Shown piece after piece: positions 58,111 through 64,000 of a stretch of 64,000 nt of DNA. Within the stretch, counting starts at the first letter, position 1, and every line of letters starts with the position of its first letter. The stretch is from CAVTJL01 sp963828215. GTDB lineage: Bacteria > Pseudomonadota > Alphaproteobacteria > Geminicoccales > Geminicoccaceae. The position numbers and the translations under genes are program-made. The stretch covers positions 15,693-79,692 of the forward strand of contig CAWHFO010000033.1 of NCBI GenBank assembly GCA_963828215.1. The letters are read 5' to 3'. The notes beneath the pieces were generated by a model, which saw only the letters and a program-made list of their open reading frames with translations, was not told the DNA's origin and made no database searches.

Positions 58111-58200
58111 CGGGACAGGCGAGGTTCCGCGCCTCGGATCGTCAAGGATGGTGACCTTGCGCCTCCGATCGCCTCGGCTAAGTTCCCGGTCAAGGGGCAA

Positions 58201-59205
58201 ATGACAGCGCGTGACAGAAGCCCGACGGAGACGGTCGTGCCAGCCGAGTTTCCGCTCTATTCGGCGTTGAGCCGGCCGGACGCGACCGGGCTGCCGCTCG
58301 CCTGGGGCGTGTGGGGCGCCGACGACGAGATCGGCATGCTCAACAACATCTCGCCGGAAAAGGCGGTGGAGGCGGCGGCGCTGGTGAAGGAGGGCCGCCG
58401 CTTCAATATGGATCTGCCGCTCGACCTGCCCTGGGGGAGCTTCACGGCCCATCCCGAGGACGAGCGCTTCGCGCCACGCCATGTCGTGACGTCGAGCCAG
58501 CTCGCCCATCTGCCGATGCGGGACGACCACCTCCAGGGCTTTTATCTTCAGGGCTCGTCGCAGTGGGACGGGCTGACCCACATGGCCGATCCCGAGCACG
58601 GCTTCTACAACACGCCACGGCAGGCGGGGCCGCTGCCGGTCTTTCGGGGACGCTGCGGCATCGACCGCGTGGCCGAGTTCGGCATCTTCACGCGCGGGGT
58701 GCTGGCCGATGCCGAGCGCTATTTCGCGGCCATCGGGCGGCCATGGTCAGTCGTCGGCGGCGATACCATCACCACCGACGAGCTCAAGGCCTGCCTCGCC
58801 CGGCAGGGCACGTCGCTGACACCCGGCGATTTCCTGTTCGTCCGCACAGGCTGGCTCACCGAGTTCCTTGCCGCGAACCGGGACGGGCGTGCCGGCCTCT
58901 TCAAGCGCAGGGATTATTCGGGCGTCTCCGGCGCCGAGGCGATGTGGGCCTTTCTCTGGGACAGCCGGGTTGCGGGCCTGGCCAGCGACGCCGTGGCGGT
59001 CGAGGCGTTCCCGCCCCGGCCGGGCGAGCCCAGTCTTCACTGGGCGATCGCGCGGCTGGGCCTGACGCTGGGCGAGATGTTCTGTCTGGACGCTCTGGCG
59101 GACGCGTGCCGTGAGCGGAGCGACTACGCGTTTCTGTTCATCGGCAAGCCGCTCAATCTCCGCGGCGGCGTCGGCTCGCCGGCCAACGCCATGGCGGTGA
59201 TCTGA
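58201..59205 (+). CDS. Cyclase-family (KynB-like) metal-dependent hydrolase
   Basis: A 334-residue protein of the putative cyclase family, whose best-known members hydrolyse N-formylkynurenine or isatin. The metal-site region reads QWDGLTHMADPEHGFYN, in place of the canonical HxGTHxDxPxH, so it belongs to the longer branch starting with WGxxDEIGMLN (here WGADDEIGMLNNI). The substrate is unknown. ATG 58201 follows a GGGGCAA; a signal peptide is absent, so it is cytoplasmic. Confidence 0.8.
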   Translation: MTARDRSPTETVVPAEFPLYSALSRPDATGLPLAWGVWGADDEIGMLNNISPEKAVEAAALVKEGRRFNMDLPLDLPWGSFTAHPEDERFAPRHVVTSSQLAHLPMRDDHLQGFYLQGSSQWDGLTHMADPEHGFYNTPRQAGPLPVFRGRCGIDRVAEFGIFTRGVLADAERYFAAIGRPWSVVGGDTITTDELKACLARQGTSLTPGDFLFVRTGWLTEFLAANRDGRAGLFKRRDYSGVSGAEAMWAFLWDSRVAGLASDAVAVEAFPPRPGEPSLHWAIARLGLTLGEMFCLDALADACRERSDYAFLFIGKPLNLRGGVGSPANAMAVI

Positions 59206-59257
59206 GCGCCTGCCTTCGCGGCGCCTCCCGAGGCGAGCCTCCCCCGAGCGATCCGGC

Positions 59258-59620
59258 CTACACCTTCTCGACGGCACCGCCGCCCTCGGCCCAGTCCTTG
59301 AAGGCGCCGAGGTTGCGGACGTCGCGGTAGCCGAGGTCCTTGAGCGCCTTGCCGGCCAGCGCCGAGCGTCCCCCGGAGGCGCAGTAGAGGATCACGATGC
59401 GGTCGCGGTCGAAGGCCGGGTCGTGATAGGGCGATTCCGGGTCGCCACGGAACTCGAGCATGCCGCGCGACACGTGCTCGGCACCCGCGACCTTGCCGCT
59501 GGCCTGCAGCTCCGGCGCGTCGCGCTCGTCGACGACCAGGGCGTCGCCCACGGCGATCGGAGCGGCAGCTTCCTCGCGCCCGATCGGCGGCACCCGGGCT
59601 CTGAGCCGAGGTGGCCCCAT
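59258..59620 (-). CDS. Single-domain rhodanese-like protein
   Basis: A 120-residue rhodanese fold with LVVDERDAPELQASGKVAGAEHV at the N-terminal side and the active loop YCASGGRSALAGKALKDLGY, whose Cys carries persulfide. The short CxxGGRS loop is typical of single-domain sulfurtransferases. ATG 59620 forms a TGATG junction with the 47-residue membrane protein, so the two are made together. Confidence 0.85.
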   Translation of the reverse strand: MGPPRLRARVPPIGREEAAAPIAVGDALVVDERDAPELQASGKVAGAEHVSRGMLEFRGDPESPYHDPAFDRDRIVILYCASGGRSALAGKALKDLGYRDVRNLGAFKDWAEGGGAVEKV

Positions 59621-59763
59621 CAGATCGCGAGCAGCACCACGCCGAACAGAAGGCAGAGAATGGCGATCGCGCCGGCAGCCGGGAGCTGGGCATCGAGGCT
59701 GTGCTCGTAGACGGGATCGAGCCGCGGGTTCGCCTGCGACAGGTCGGAAGGCTGGCTGTGCAT
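59620..59763 (-). CDS. 47-residue single-pass membrane protein coupled to rhodanese
   Basis: A short protein with a polar N terminus (MHSQPSDLSQANPRLDPVYE) and one hydrophobic helix (residues about 30-46) ending at the stop, so it is a tail-anchored type. AGGAG is seven bases before ATG 59763, and its stop overlaps the rhodanese ATG as TGATG. It could tether or partner the rhodanese at the inner membrane; no family is recognised. Confidence 0.6.
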   Translation of the reverse strand: MHSQPSDLSQANPRLDPVYEHSLDAQLPAAGAIAILCLLFGVVLLAI

Positions 59764-59904
59764 CGGTGGTCTCCTGGCGGATCGTCCGGACCGGGGCGAT
59801 CGACCCGCCCGCTGCCGCCACGACCGGCAGCAGGGGCCATCTGCCATGAAGCACAGGAGGCATCGGGAACCCTGTGACCGTGGTCACAGCTCACAACTTC
59901 GTGA

Positions 59905-60900
59905 TCACAAAGGCTTTCGCGGTGGCGACCAGTCCGCGAGCCCGGCGCCCGGCAGCTCCGCGCCGGCGAGGCCGAGCCAGGCGAGCGTCTGGCGGAAGGC
60001 CAGAGGCGGCTCGGCGGCGAGCAGGAGGGAGCGTCCGCCGGGGCGTGGCAGCTCGATCTCGCGAGCGTGGAGCATCAGGCCCTTGGGAGCACCGGTGAGG
60101 TGGGCGACAGCACCACCATACTTGCCGTCGCCGACGATCGGCGCGCCGATCGCCGCGCAATGAGCACGGAGCTGGTGGGTTCGGCCGGTCAGCGGCAGGA
60201 GCGCCGTCCACGCCGCGGCCTTGCCTGCTCGGGCCAGGACCTTGAAGCCGGTGCGGGCATAGCGCGCCTCCTCGCTCGGGCCAGCCCGCATCCGTTCCTG
60301 ACCTGGGGGGCCGGCCTTGCCGAGCGGCAGGTCGATCTCGCCCTCGTTGCGCCCCGGCCCCTTGACAAGGATGGCCCAATAGAGCTTCCGGACACGGTGC
60401 TGCTGGAAGGCGAAGCCGAGCTCGGCCGCGGCCTTGGCGGTGCGCGCCAGGACCAGCAGCCCGCTGGTGTCGCGGTCGAGCCGATGAACGAGGCGCGGAC
60501 GCTCGCCGCGCCGAGCCAGCGCGTCCAGCATGCCGTCGACATGGCGGGTGGTGCCGGTGCCGCCCTGGACGGCGAGGCCGGCCGGCTTGTCGATGACGAG
60601 AATGGTCTCGTCCTCATGGACGACGAGCCCCTTGATGAAGGCCGCATCGTCGGGACGCATGGACGAGCGGGCCGGGACCGGCCCTGGTGCCGAGTCCGGC
60701 AGCGGCGGGACCCTGACCGTCTGGCCTACGCTGACCCGCTCGCCGGCCTGGACACGGCGACCGTCCAGGCGGAACTGGCCCGTGCGCAACAGCTTCTGGA
60801 GAGGCCCGTGGCCGAGGGCGGGGAAGCGGGCGCGCACCCAGCGGTCGAAACGCCAACCCGCTTCCTCCGCGCGAACCTCGAGATGCTGCACGCCATTCAT
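59905..60900 (-). CDS. RluA-family 23S rRNA pseudouridine synthase (RluC-like)
   Basis: A 331-residue enzyme. An N-terminal S4 RNA-binding domain (RFDRWVRARFPALGHGPLQKLL region) is followed by the catalytic domain with PRLVHRLDRDTSGLLVLART, whose second Asp is catalytic, and the C-terminal GRTHQLRAH. RluC modifies U955, U2504 and U2580 of 23S rRNA; RluD-type specificity cannot be excluded. ATG 60900 begins the S4 domain. The open frame upstream of it is antisense-like and discarded. Confidence 0.9.
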   Translation of the reverse strand: MNGVQHLEVRAEEAGWRFDRWVRARFPALGHGPLQKLLRTGQFRLDGRRVQAGERVSVGQTVRVPPLPDSAPGPVPARSSMRPDDAAFIKGLVVHEDETILVIDKPAGLAVQGGTGTTRHVDGMLDALARRGERPRLVHRLDRDTSGLLVLARTAKAAAELGFAFQQHRVRKLYWAILVKGPGRNEGEIDLPLGKAGPPGQERMRAGPSEEARYARTGFKVLARAGKAAAWTALLPLTGRTHQLRAHCAAIGAPIVGDGKYGGAVAHLTGAPKGLMLHAREIELPRPGGRSLLLAAEPPLAFRQTLAWLGLAGAELPGAGLADWSPPRKPL

Positions 60901-61179
60901 CGGCGGGCTTTCTCCTAGCACGCGGCGGGGACGTCGATCGAGATTGGCAGCATGGGCCTTCCGATCTCGGCGGGGGCGACCGGTGATATAGGGAGCGGAG
61001 GACCCGAGGTCGATTGCCGACGCGACCGGCGTCCCGCCGACGCGCACCCTGCCTGCGGGAACTCCCCCGTCTCCAGCTCGTTCAACTCGCCAACTCGGCG
61101 CGCCTCGATGCGCGTCGGGCAGGAGACGAAAGAGCGCCGATCACGGTGTCTCTGGGACGCTCCATCACCGGAGGGAACC

Positions 61180-61534
61180 ATGCGACAAGGCGTTCGAGGC
61201 CGGTTGTTGGTGGGCGTCTGCGCGCTCGCTCTGGGCGCCGCGCCGGCGCTGGCGCAGAGCAGCTCCGGTGGCGGGTCCGGCGCGAATGGCGGCTCGACCG
61301 CCGGATCGGGCAGCGATACCGGGAACACGACCGGGGAAACGGGAACGACCACCCCCAAGAGCGGGTCGGGCGGCGACAACGGGAACATGACAGGCGGGAC
61401 GGCCGGTGACACGTCCGGGCTCGGGCGGAACGACCACCGGGGCGGGCAACTCTGCGGGACCCGGCGCGGGAGCCGCGAGCGGGCACGACGAGAAAAACTG
61501 CACGCCGGGTGAGGCCGGATGTCCGTCGAAGTGA
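61180..61534 (+). pseudogene. Gly/Ser/Thr-rich secreted protein, frameshifted
   Basis: ATG 61180 is preceded by GGAGGG. A signal peptide (LLVGVCALALGAAPALAQ) is followed by a low-complexity mature part rich in Gly, Ser, Thr and Asn (SGSDTGNTTGETG). One surplus G in GGG 61417-61419 shifts the frame. Downstream the same composition continues as SGGTTTGAGNSAGPG and ends in HDEKNCTPGEAGCPSK. The length is 3n+1 and repair gives about 117 residues, with two closing cysteines. Probably a periplasmic or surface linker-like protein; no family known. Confidence 0.55.
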
Positions 61535-61555
61535 TCGACGGCTAGAACGCGTCCC

Positions 61556-61581
61556 CCGGACCCGGGCAATCCCGGGTCCGG
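61556..61581 (+). terminator. Strong hairpin after the Gly-rich gene
   Basis: Perfect 11-base arms CCGGACCCGGG and CCCGGGTCCGG around the tetraloop CAAT, 22 bases after the repaired stop. Stem strength suits a terminator, although only CACGCG, not a T-run, follows. Confidence 0.5.
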
Positions 61582-62230
61582 CACGCGTGGCGCTCTCGCG
61601 CCGGAGGAAGGGCGGCCGGGCTAGCGTCCTGCGTCTGAAGTTCGTGTCACAATAGGGAGGAGGCTTTTCGAGGGCTTGGGGATGGCGGGACGACCCTTGC
61701 CGGTGTTGGAACTGAATGCGGCGGAGAGGGCCGAGCTCGAAGGGCTGGCGAGGCGGCGGAAGACTGCCCAGGCGATGGCGATGCGGGCGCGCATCGTGCT
61801 CGGCTGCGCCGGCGGGCGGGCCAACAAGGATGTTGCGGGCGAGCTCGATCTCGACCCGGCGACGGTGGGCAAATGGCGACGGCGCTTTCTCCTCCACGGT
61901 GTGGACGGCTTGCTGGATGAGCCACGCTCTGGCGCGCCGCGCACCCTTGCCGACGCGCGCATCGAGGCGGTGATCGTGCGCACGCTGGAGAGCCTGCCCG
62001 AGGGCGCGACCTCCTGGAGCACGCGCGGCATGGCCAAGGCCAGCGGGGTCTCGGCAGCCAGCGTGGGGCGCATCCGGCGAGCCTTCGGCCTGCAGCCCCA
62101 TCGGAGGGAAAGCCTCAAGCTCTCCACCGATCCCGACTTCGTTGCCAGGGTGCGCGACATTGTCGGCCTCTACATGGCCCCGCCGATCCGCGCGGTGGTC
62201 TTGTGCGTCGACGAGAAAAGCCAGATCCAG

Positions 62231-62290
62231 CCGACGCAGCAGGCATCGGCTCCATCTCCGCAGGAGCCGATGTCAGGAGACATCGGCGGG
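62231..62290 (+). repeat. 60-bp hairpin-rich in-frame insert 1 (IS630 transposase)
   Basis: Exactly 20 codons interrupt the conserved IQ-ALDRS junction. It contains two perfect stems that share bases and so exclude each other: CATCGGCTCC/GGAGCCGATG (62244-62253 with 62263-62272) and CCGATGTC/GACATCGG (62267-62274 with 62279-62286, loop AGGA). The insert boundaries are inferred from family conservation. Confidence 0.7.
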
Positions 62291-62305
62291 GCGCTCGACC
62301 GTTCC

Positions 62306-62368
62306 CATCATCCGCGGCAGGCGGATGATCCGCCTGCGAAGCAGCGGCGGCCAGAGGGCCGCCGAGGG
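62306..62368 (+). repeat. ~60-bp hairpin-rich in-frame insert 2 (IS630 transposase)
   Basis: 21 codons lie where one Gln is expected between ALDRS and PLLPM, a net gain of 60 bases. Stems: ATCATCCGC/GCGGATGAT, the overlapping alternative GCAGGCGGAT/ATCCGCCTGC, and GGCGGCC/GGCCGCC with loop AGAG. All are perfect. It is only 15 bases after insert 1. Confidence 0.65.
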
Positions 62369-62651
62369 CCGCTGTTGCCGATGCGGCCCGGCCAGATCGA
62401 GCGGCGCACGCACGACTACAAGCGCCATGGCGTGACTCGTTGGTCGCCGCGCTTGATGTCGCTACCGGACGGGTGATCGGGCAGGGCTATCCGCACCATC
62501 GCGAAAACCGCTCCTCCGCCGCCCCATCCGCCACGGCCCAACCTCTCACTGTCGCCATCGCCACAAGGACATAGCACAAACTTTTGACACAGTAAGAGTA
62601 GTACTACAGCCGTGTTTTATGTGCTGAGAGCTGTCGTCGTGGAGGAGAGCC

Positions 62652-64000
62652 ATGACGACGACGAGCGGCGGTGAGGCTTGGGCCGAGGCGCTCGAGACCT
62701 TGATGGGGCGGCTGGGGCCGCGGTTCGGGCGGATCGAGCCGCGCCGGCGGTTGGCGGCCTATCTGCGGGGTCTGCTGGCGCCGATCGAGCGCAAGAACGG
62801 CTGGCAGCTGGCGGAGGCGGCGGGCGACCGGACGCCGGACGGGGTGCAGGAGTTCCTGAGCCGGGTGCATTGGGATGCGGACGCCGTGCGCGATGATCTG
62901 CGAGCCTATGTCGGGGAGCATCTGGGGGCTCCCGACGGCGTTCTGGTGCTGGACGAGACCGGCTTTGTGAAGAAGGGCCGCAAGTCGGCGGGCGTGCAGC
63001 GCCAGTACAGCGGCACGGCGGGGCGGATCGAGAGCTGCCAGATCGGGGTGTTTCTCGGTTACGCCAGCCGCTATGGCCGGGCGCTGATCGACCGGGCTCT
63101 CTATCTGCCGGAGAGCTGGGCCGTGGACCAGGCACGCCGGGCCGAGGCCGGCATCCCCGAGGCGGTGGGCTTGGTCACCAAGCCGAAGCTGGGCTTGGCG
63201 ATGCTCGAGCGGGCCCATGCGGCCGGCCTGCCCTTCTCGTGGGTGACCGCCGACAGCGTCTATGGTGCCGACCATGCCCTGCGGCGCTGGCTGCAGGGGA
63301 AGGGACTGGGCTATGTGCTGGCGGTGAGCCGGGCACAGCGCCTGGGCTTCGCCCGCGTCGAGGAGCATGCCGGCGAGGTGCCGGCGACGGCTTGGCACCG
63401 CCTGAGCGCCGGCGACGGGGCGAAGGGCCCGCGGCTCTACGACTGGGCCTACGCTCCCTACGGCAGCGATGCGGCGCCGGGCTGGGAGAAGGGGCTGCTG
63501 ATCCGCCGCAGCCTCGCCGACCCCGGCGATCTCGCCTTCTACCTGACCCACGCCCGCCACGGCACCGCCCTCGCCGAGCTCGTGCAGGTGGCCGGCAGCC
63601 GCTGGACGATCGAGGCCTGCTTCGAGGCGGCCAAGGGCGAGGTCGGCCTCGACCAGGACGAGGTCCGCTCCCCGCGATGGCCTCCTGGCCATCGCCCCTT
63701 CGGGGATGGATCGGCCGCTTGCTGCGGCCGATGGACCGGCTGGCACCGCCACGTCACGCTCGCCATGCTGGCCCACGCCTATCTCGCCGTTCTGCGCAAG
63801 ACCGTCGTCGGGGGACGAGCCCGATCCCGGCCTGGCGGCCGAGCTGCTGCCCCTCACCGTCCCGGAGCTGCGCCGCCTGCTCTGGCATCTCGTCCTCCCG
63901 CCGCGCCCCGCCATCGAGGCCATCCTCGCCTGGTCACGCTGGCGACGGCGACACCAACAGCGCGCCCGCCGCTCCCACTGGCGACGGCGAACCTCCAGTG
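62652..64000 (+). CDS. IS701-family transposase, running off the window, with insert and frame break
   Basis: ATG 62652 follows GGAGGAGAG. The DDE-type domain is well formed: DETGFVKKGRKSAGVQRQY, the second acidic region WVTADSVYGAD and the third near RWTIEACFEAAKGEVGLDQ. After EVRS a 60-base palindromic insert adds 20 residues, and the family sequence resumes as TGWHRHVTLAMLAHAYLAVLRK. A surplus base in the G5 run 63811-63815 then shifts the frame. The expected C terminus (DEPDPGLAAELLPLTVPELR) continues one base out of register to the window end. It lies 60 bases after the IS630 right end, so the two elements are side by side. Confidence 0.85.
   Translation, partial: MTTTSGGEAWAEALETLMGRLGPRFGRIEPRRRLAAYLRGLLAPIERKNGWQLAEAAGDRTPDGVQEFLSRVHWDADAVRDDLRAYVGEHLGAPDGVLVLDETGFVKKGRKSAGVQRQYSGTAGRIESCQIGVFLGYASRYGRALIDRALYLPESWAVDQARRAEAGIPEAVGLVTKPKLGLAMLERAHAAGLPFSWVTADSVYGADHALRRWLQGKGLGYVLAVSRAQRLGFARVEEHAGEVPATAWHRLSAGDGAKGPRLYDWAYAPYGSDAAPGWEKGLLIRRSLADPGDLAFYLTHARHGTALAELVQVAGSRWTIEACFEAAKGEVGLDQDEVRSPRWPPGHRPFGDGSAACCGRWTGWHRHVTLAMLAHAYLAVLRKTVVGGRARSRPGGRAAAPHRPGAAPPALASRPPAAPRHRGHPRLVTLATATPTARPPLPLATANLQ
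63672..63731 (+). repeat. 60-bp hairpin-rich in-frame insert 3 (IS701 transposase)
   Basis: Exactly 20 codons between EVRS and WTGWHRH. It contains two perfect nine-base hairpins, GCGATGGCC-TCCT-GGCCATCGC (63674-63695) and ATCGGCCGC-TTGCT-GCGGCCGAT (63710-63732), with a small CCCC-TTC-GGGG between them. The two-hairpin layout is like inserts 1 and 2, although the primary sequences differ. Confidence 0.75.

Larger units (their letters stand above)
61682..62574 (+). pseudogene. IS630-type transposase, truncated, frameshifted, with two inserts
   Basis: The N-terminal two HTH domains are intact (DVAGELDLDPATVGKWRRRF) as far as the first catalytic Asp in VLCVDEKSQIQ. The conserved ALDRSQPLLPMRPGQIERR region is split by two palindromic inserts (62231-62290 and 62306-62368). 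After THDYKRHGVT one base is missing (about 62436); the next frame resumes as SLVAALDVATGRVIGQGY. It then runs into unrelated sequence, ending at TAG 62572-62574. About 120 residues with the second and third DDE acids are absent. ATG 61682 is preferred to TTG 61676. Confidence 0.8.
61630..62591 (+). mobile_element. IS630-family insertion sequence, deletion derivative
   Basis: About 960 bases bounded by imperfect terminal inverted repeats. The left end is TGCGTCTGAAGTTCGTG (from 61630), and the right end read on the other strand is TGTGTCAAAAGTTTGTG (62591 down to 62575); 13 of 17 positions agree. TA dinucleotides lie near both outer ends, the usual IS630 target. The internal transposase lacks most of the catalytic half, so the element is not autonomous. 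Confidence 0.65.

Overview
The window is GC-rich (about 70% by eye) chromosomal DNA. Its gene content and order point to an alphaproteobacterium, probably near Rhodospirillales/Geminicoccales, though the species cannot be named from the sequence. Markers for this are: ftsE divergent from a zinc-ribbon (DUF3426-type) gene; a TIGR02302-family membrane protein between lysA and ampD; an Rrf2-regulated sufBCDS-sufT operon; a DUF1127 protein; and a meso-DAP-type MurE. Genes are tightly packed, and many neighbours overlap by 4 nt (NTGA), including some with TTG or GTG starts.

Layout. 1-2.2 kb: ftsE (cut by the window edge) and, divergently, a zinc-ribbon protein, tadA and a broken GNAT acetyltransferase. 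2.2-13.5 kb, minus strand: a small membrane protein, ligA, recN and bamD, then a group not usually found here (ParA-like ATPase, CYTH-CHAD protein, universal stress protein, D-threonine-aldolase-like enzyme, membrane coiled-coil protein), then lpxC. 13.7-31.2 kb: an uninterrupted minus-strand dcw cluster, in transcription order rsmH-ftsL-ftsI-murE-murF-mraY-murD-ftsW-murG-murC-murB-ddl-ftsQ-ftsA-ftsZ. It makes the peptidoglycan precursor and the divisome. mraZ is not present upstream. 31.2-36.8 kb: a relatively AT-rich spacer with two perfect DnaA-box 9-mers, RNase P RNA, ampD, the TIGR02302 gene, lysA and lptM. 37-43 kb: a K+/H+ antiporter, a DUF1127/LysR pair, argH, tlpA and rpiA. 43-49 kb: the Fe-S assembly operon iscR-sufB-sufC-sufD-sufS-sufT with a palindromic candidate operator. 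49-61 kb: a broken membrane protein, a CoA transferase, a Cys-rich secreted protein, zapE, a Zn/Mn-type ABC transporter behind a candidate Zur box, a secreted cupin, an MFS transporter, a cyclase-family hydrolase, a rhodanese coupled to a 47-residue membrane protein, and rluC. 61.2-64 kb: a low-complexity secreted protein followed by two transposase genes (IS630-like and IS701-like).

Two patterns stand out. First, at least eleven genes carry a single-base frame disruption, nine of them a net +1, and these include the normally essential murF and lysA. Two of the breaks touch perfect palindromes. This looks more like consensus-sequence error than biology, and it creates a false CYTH-CHAD-ParA fusion. 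Second, the two unrelated transposase genes contain three insertions of about 60 bp, each a multiple of three. Each is built of perfect hairpins and adds about 20 residues without breaking the frame. They resemble protein-coding palindromic elements (as in Rickettsia) and are the most novel-looking feature here. A smaller surprise is the cluster's LpxC: it keeps its zinc ligands but lacks several residues thought to be needed for deacetylation.
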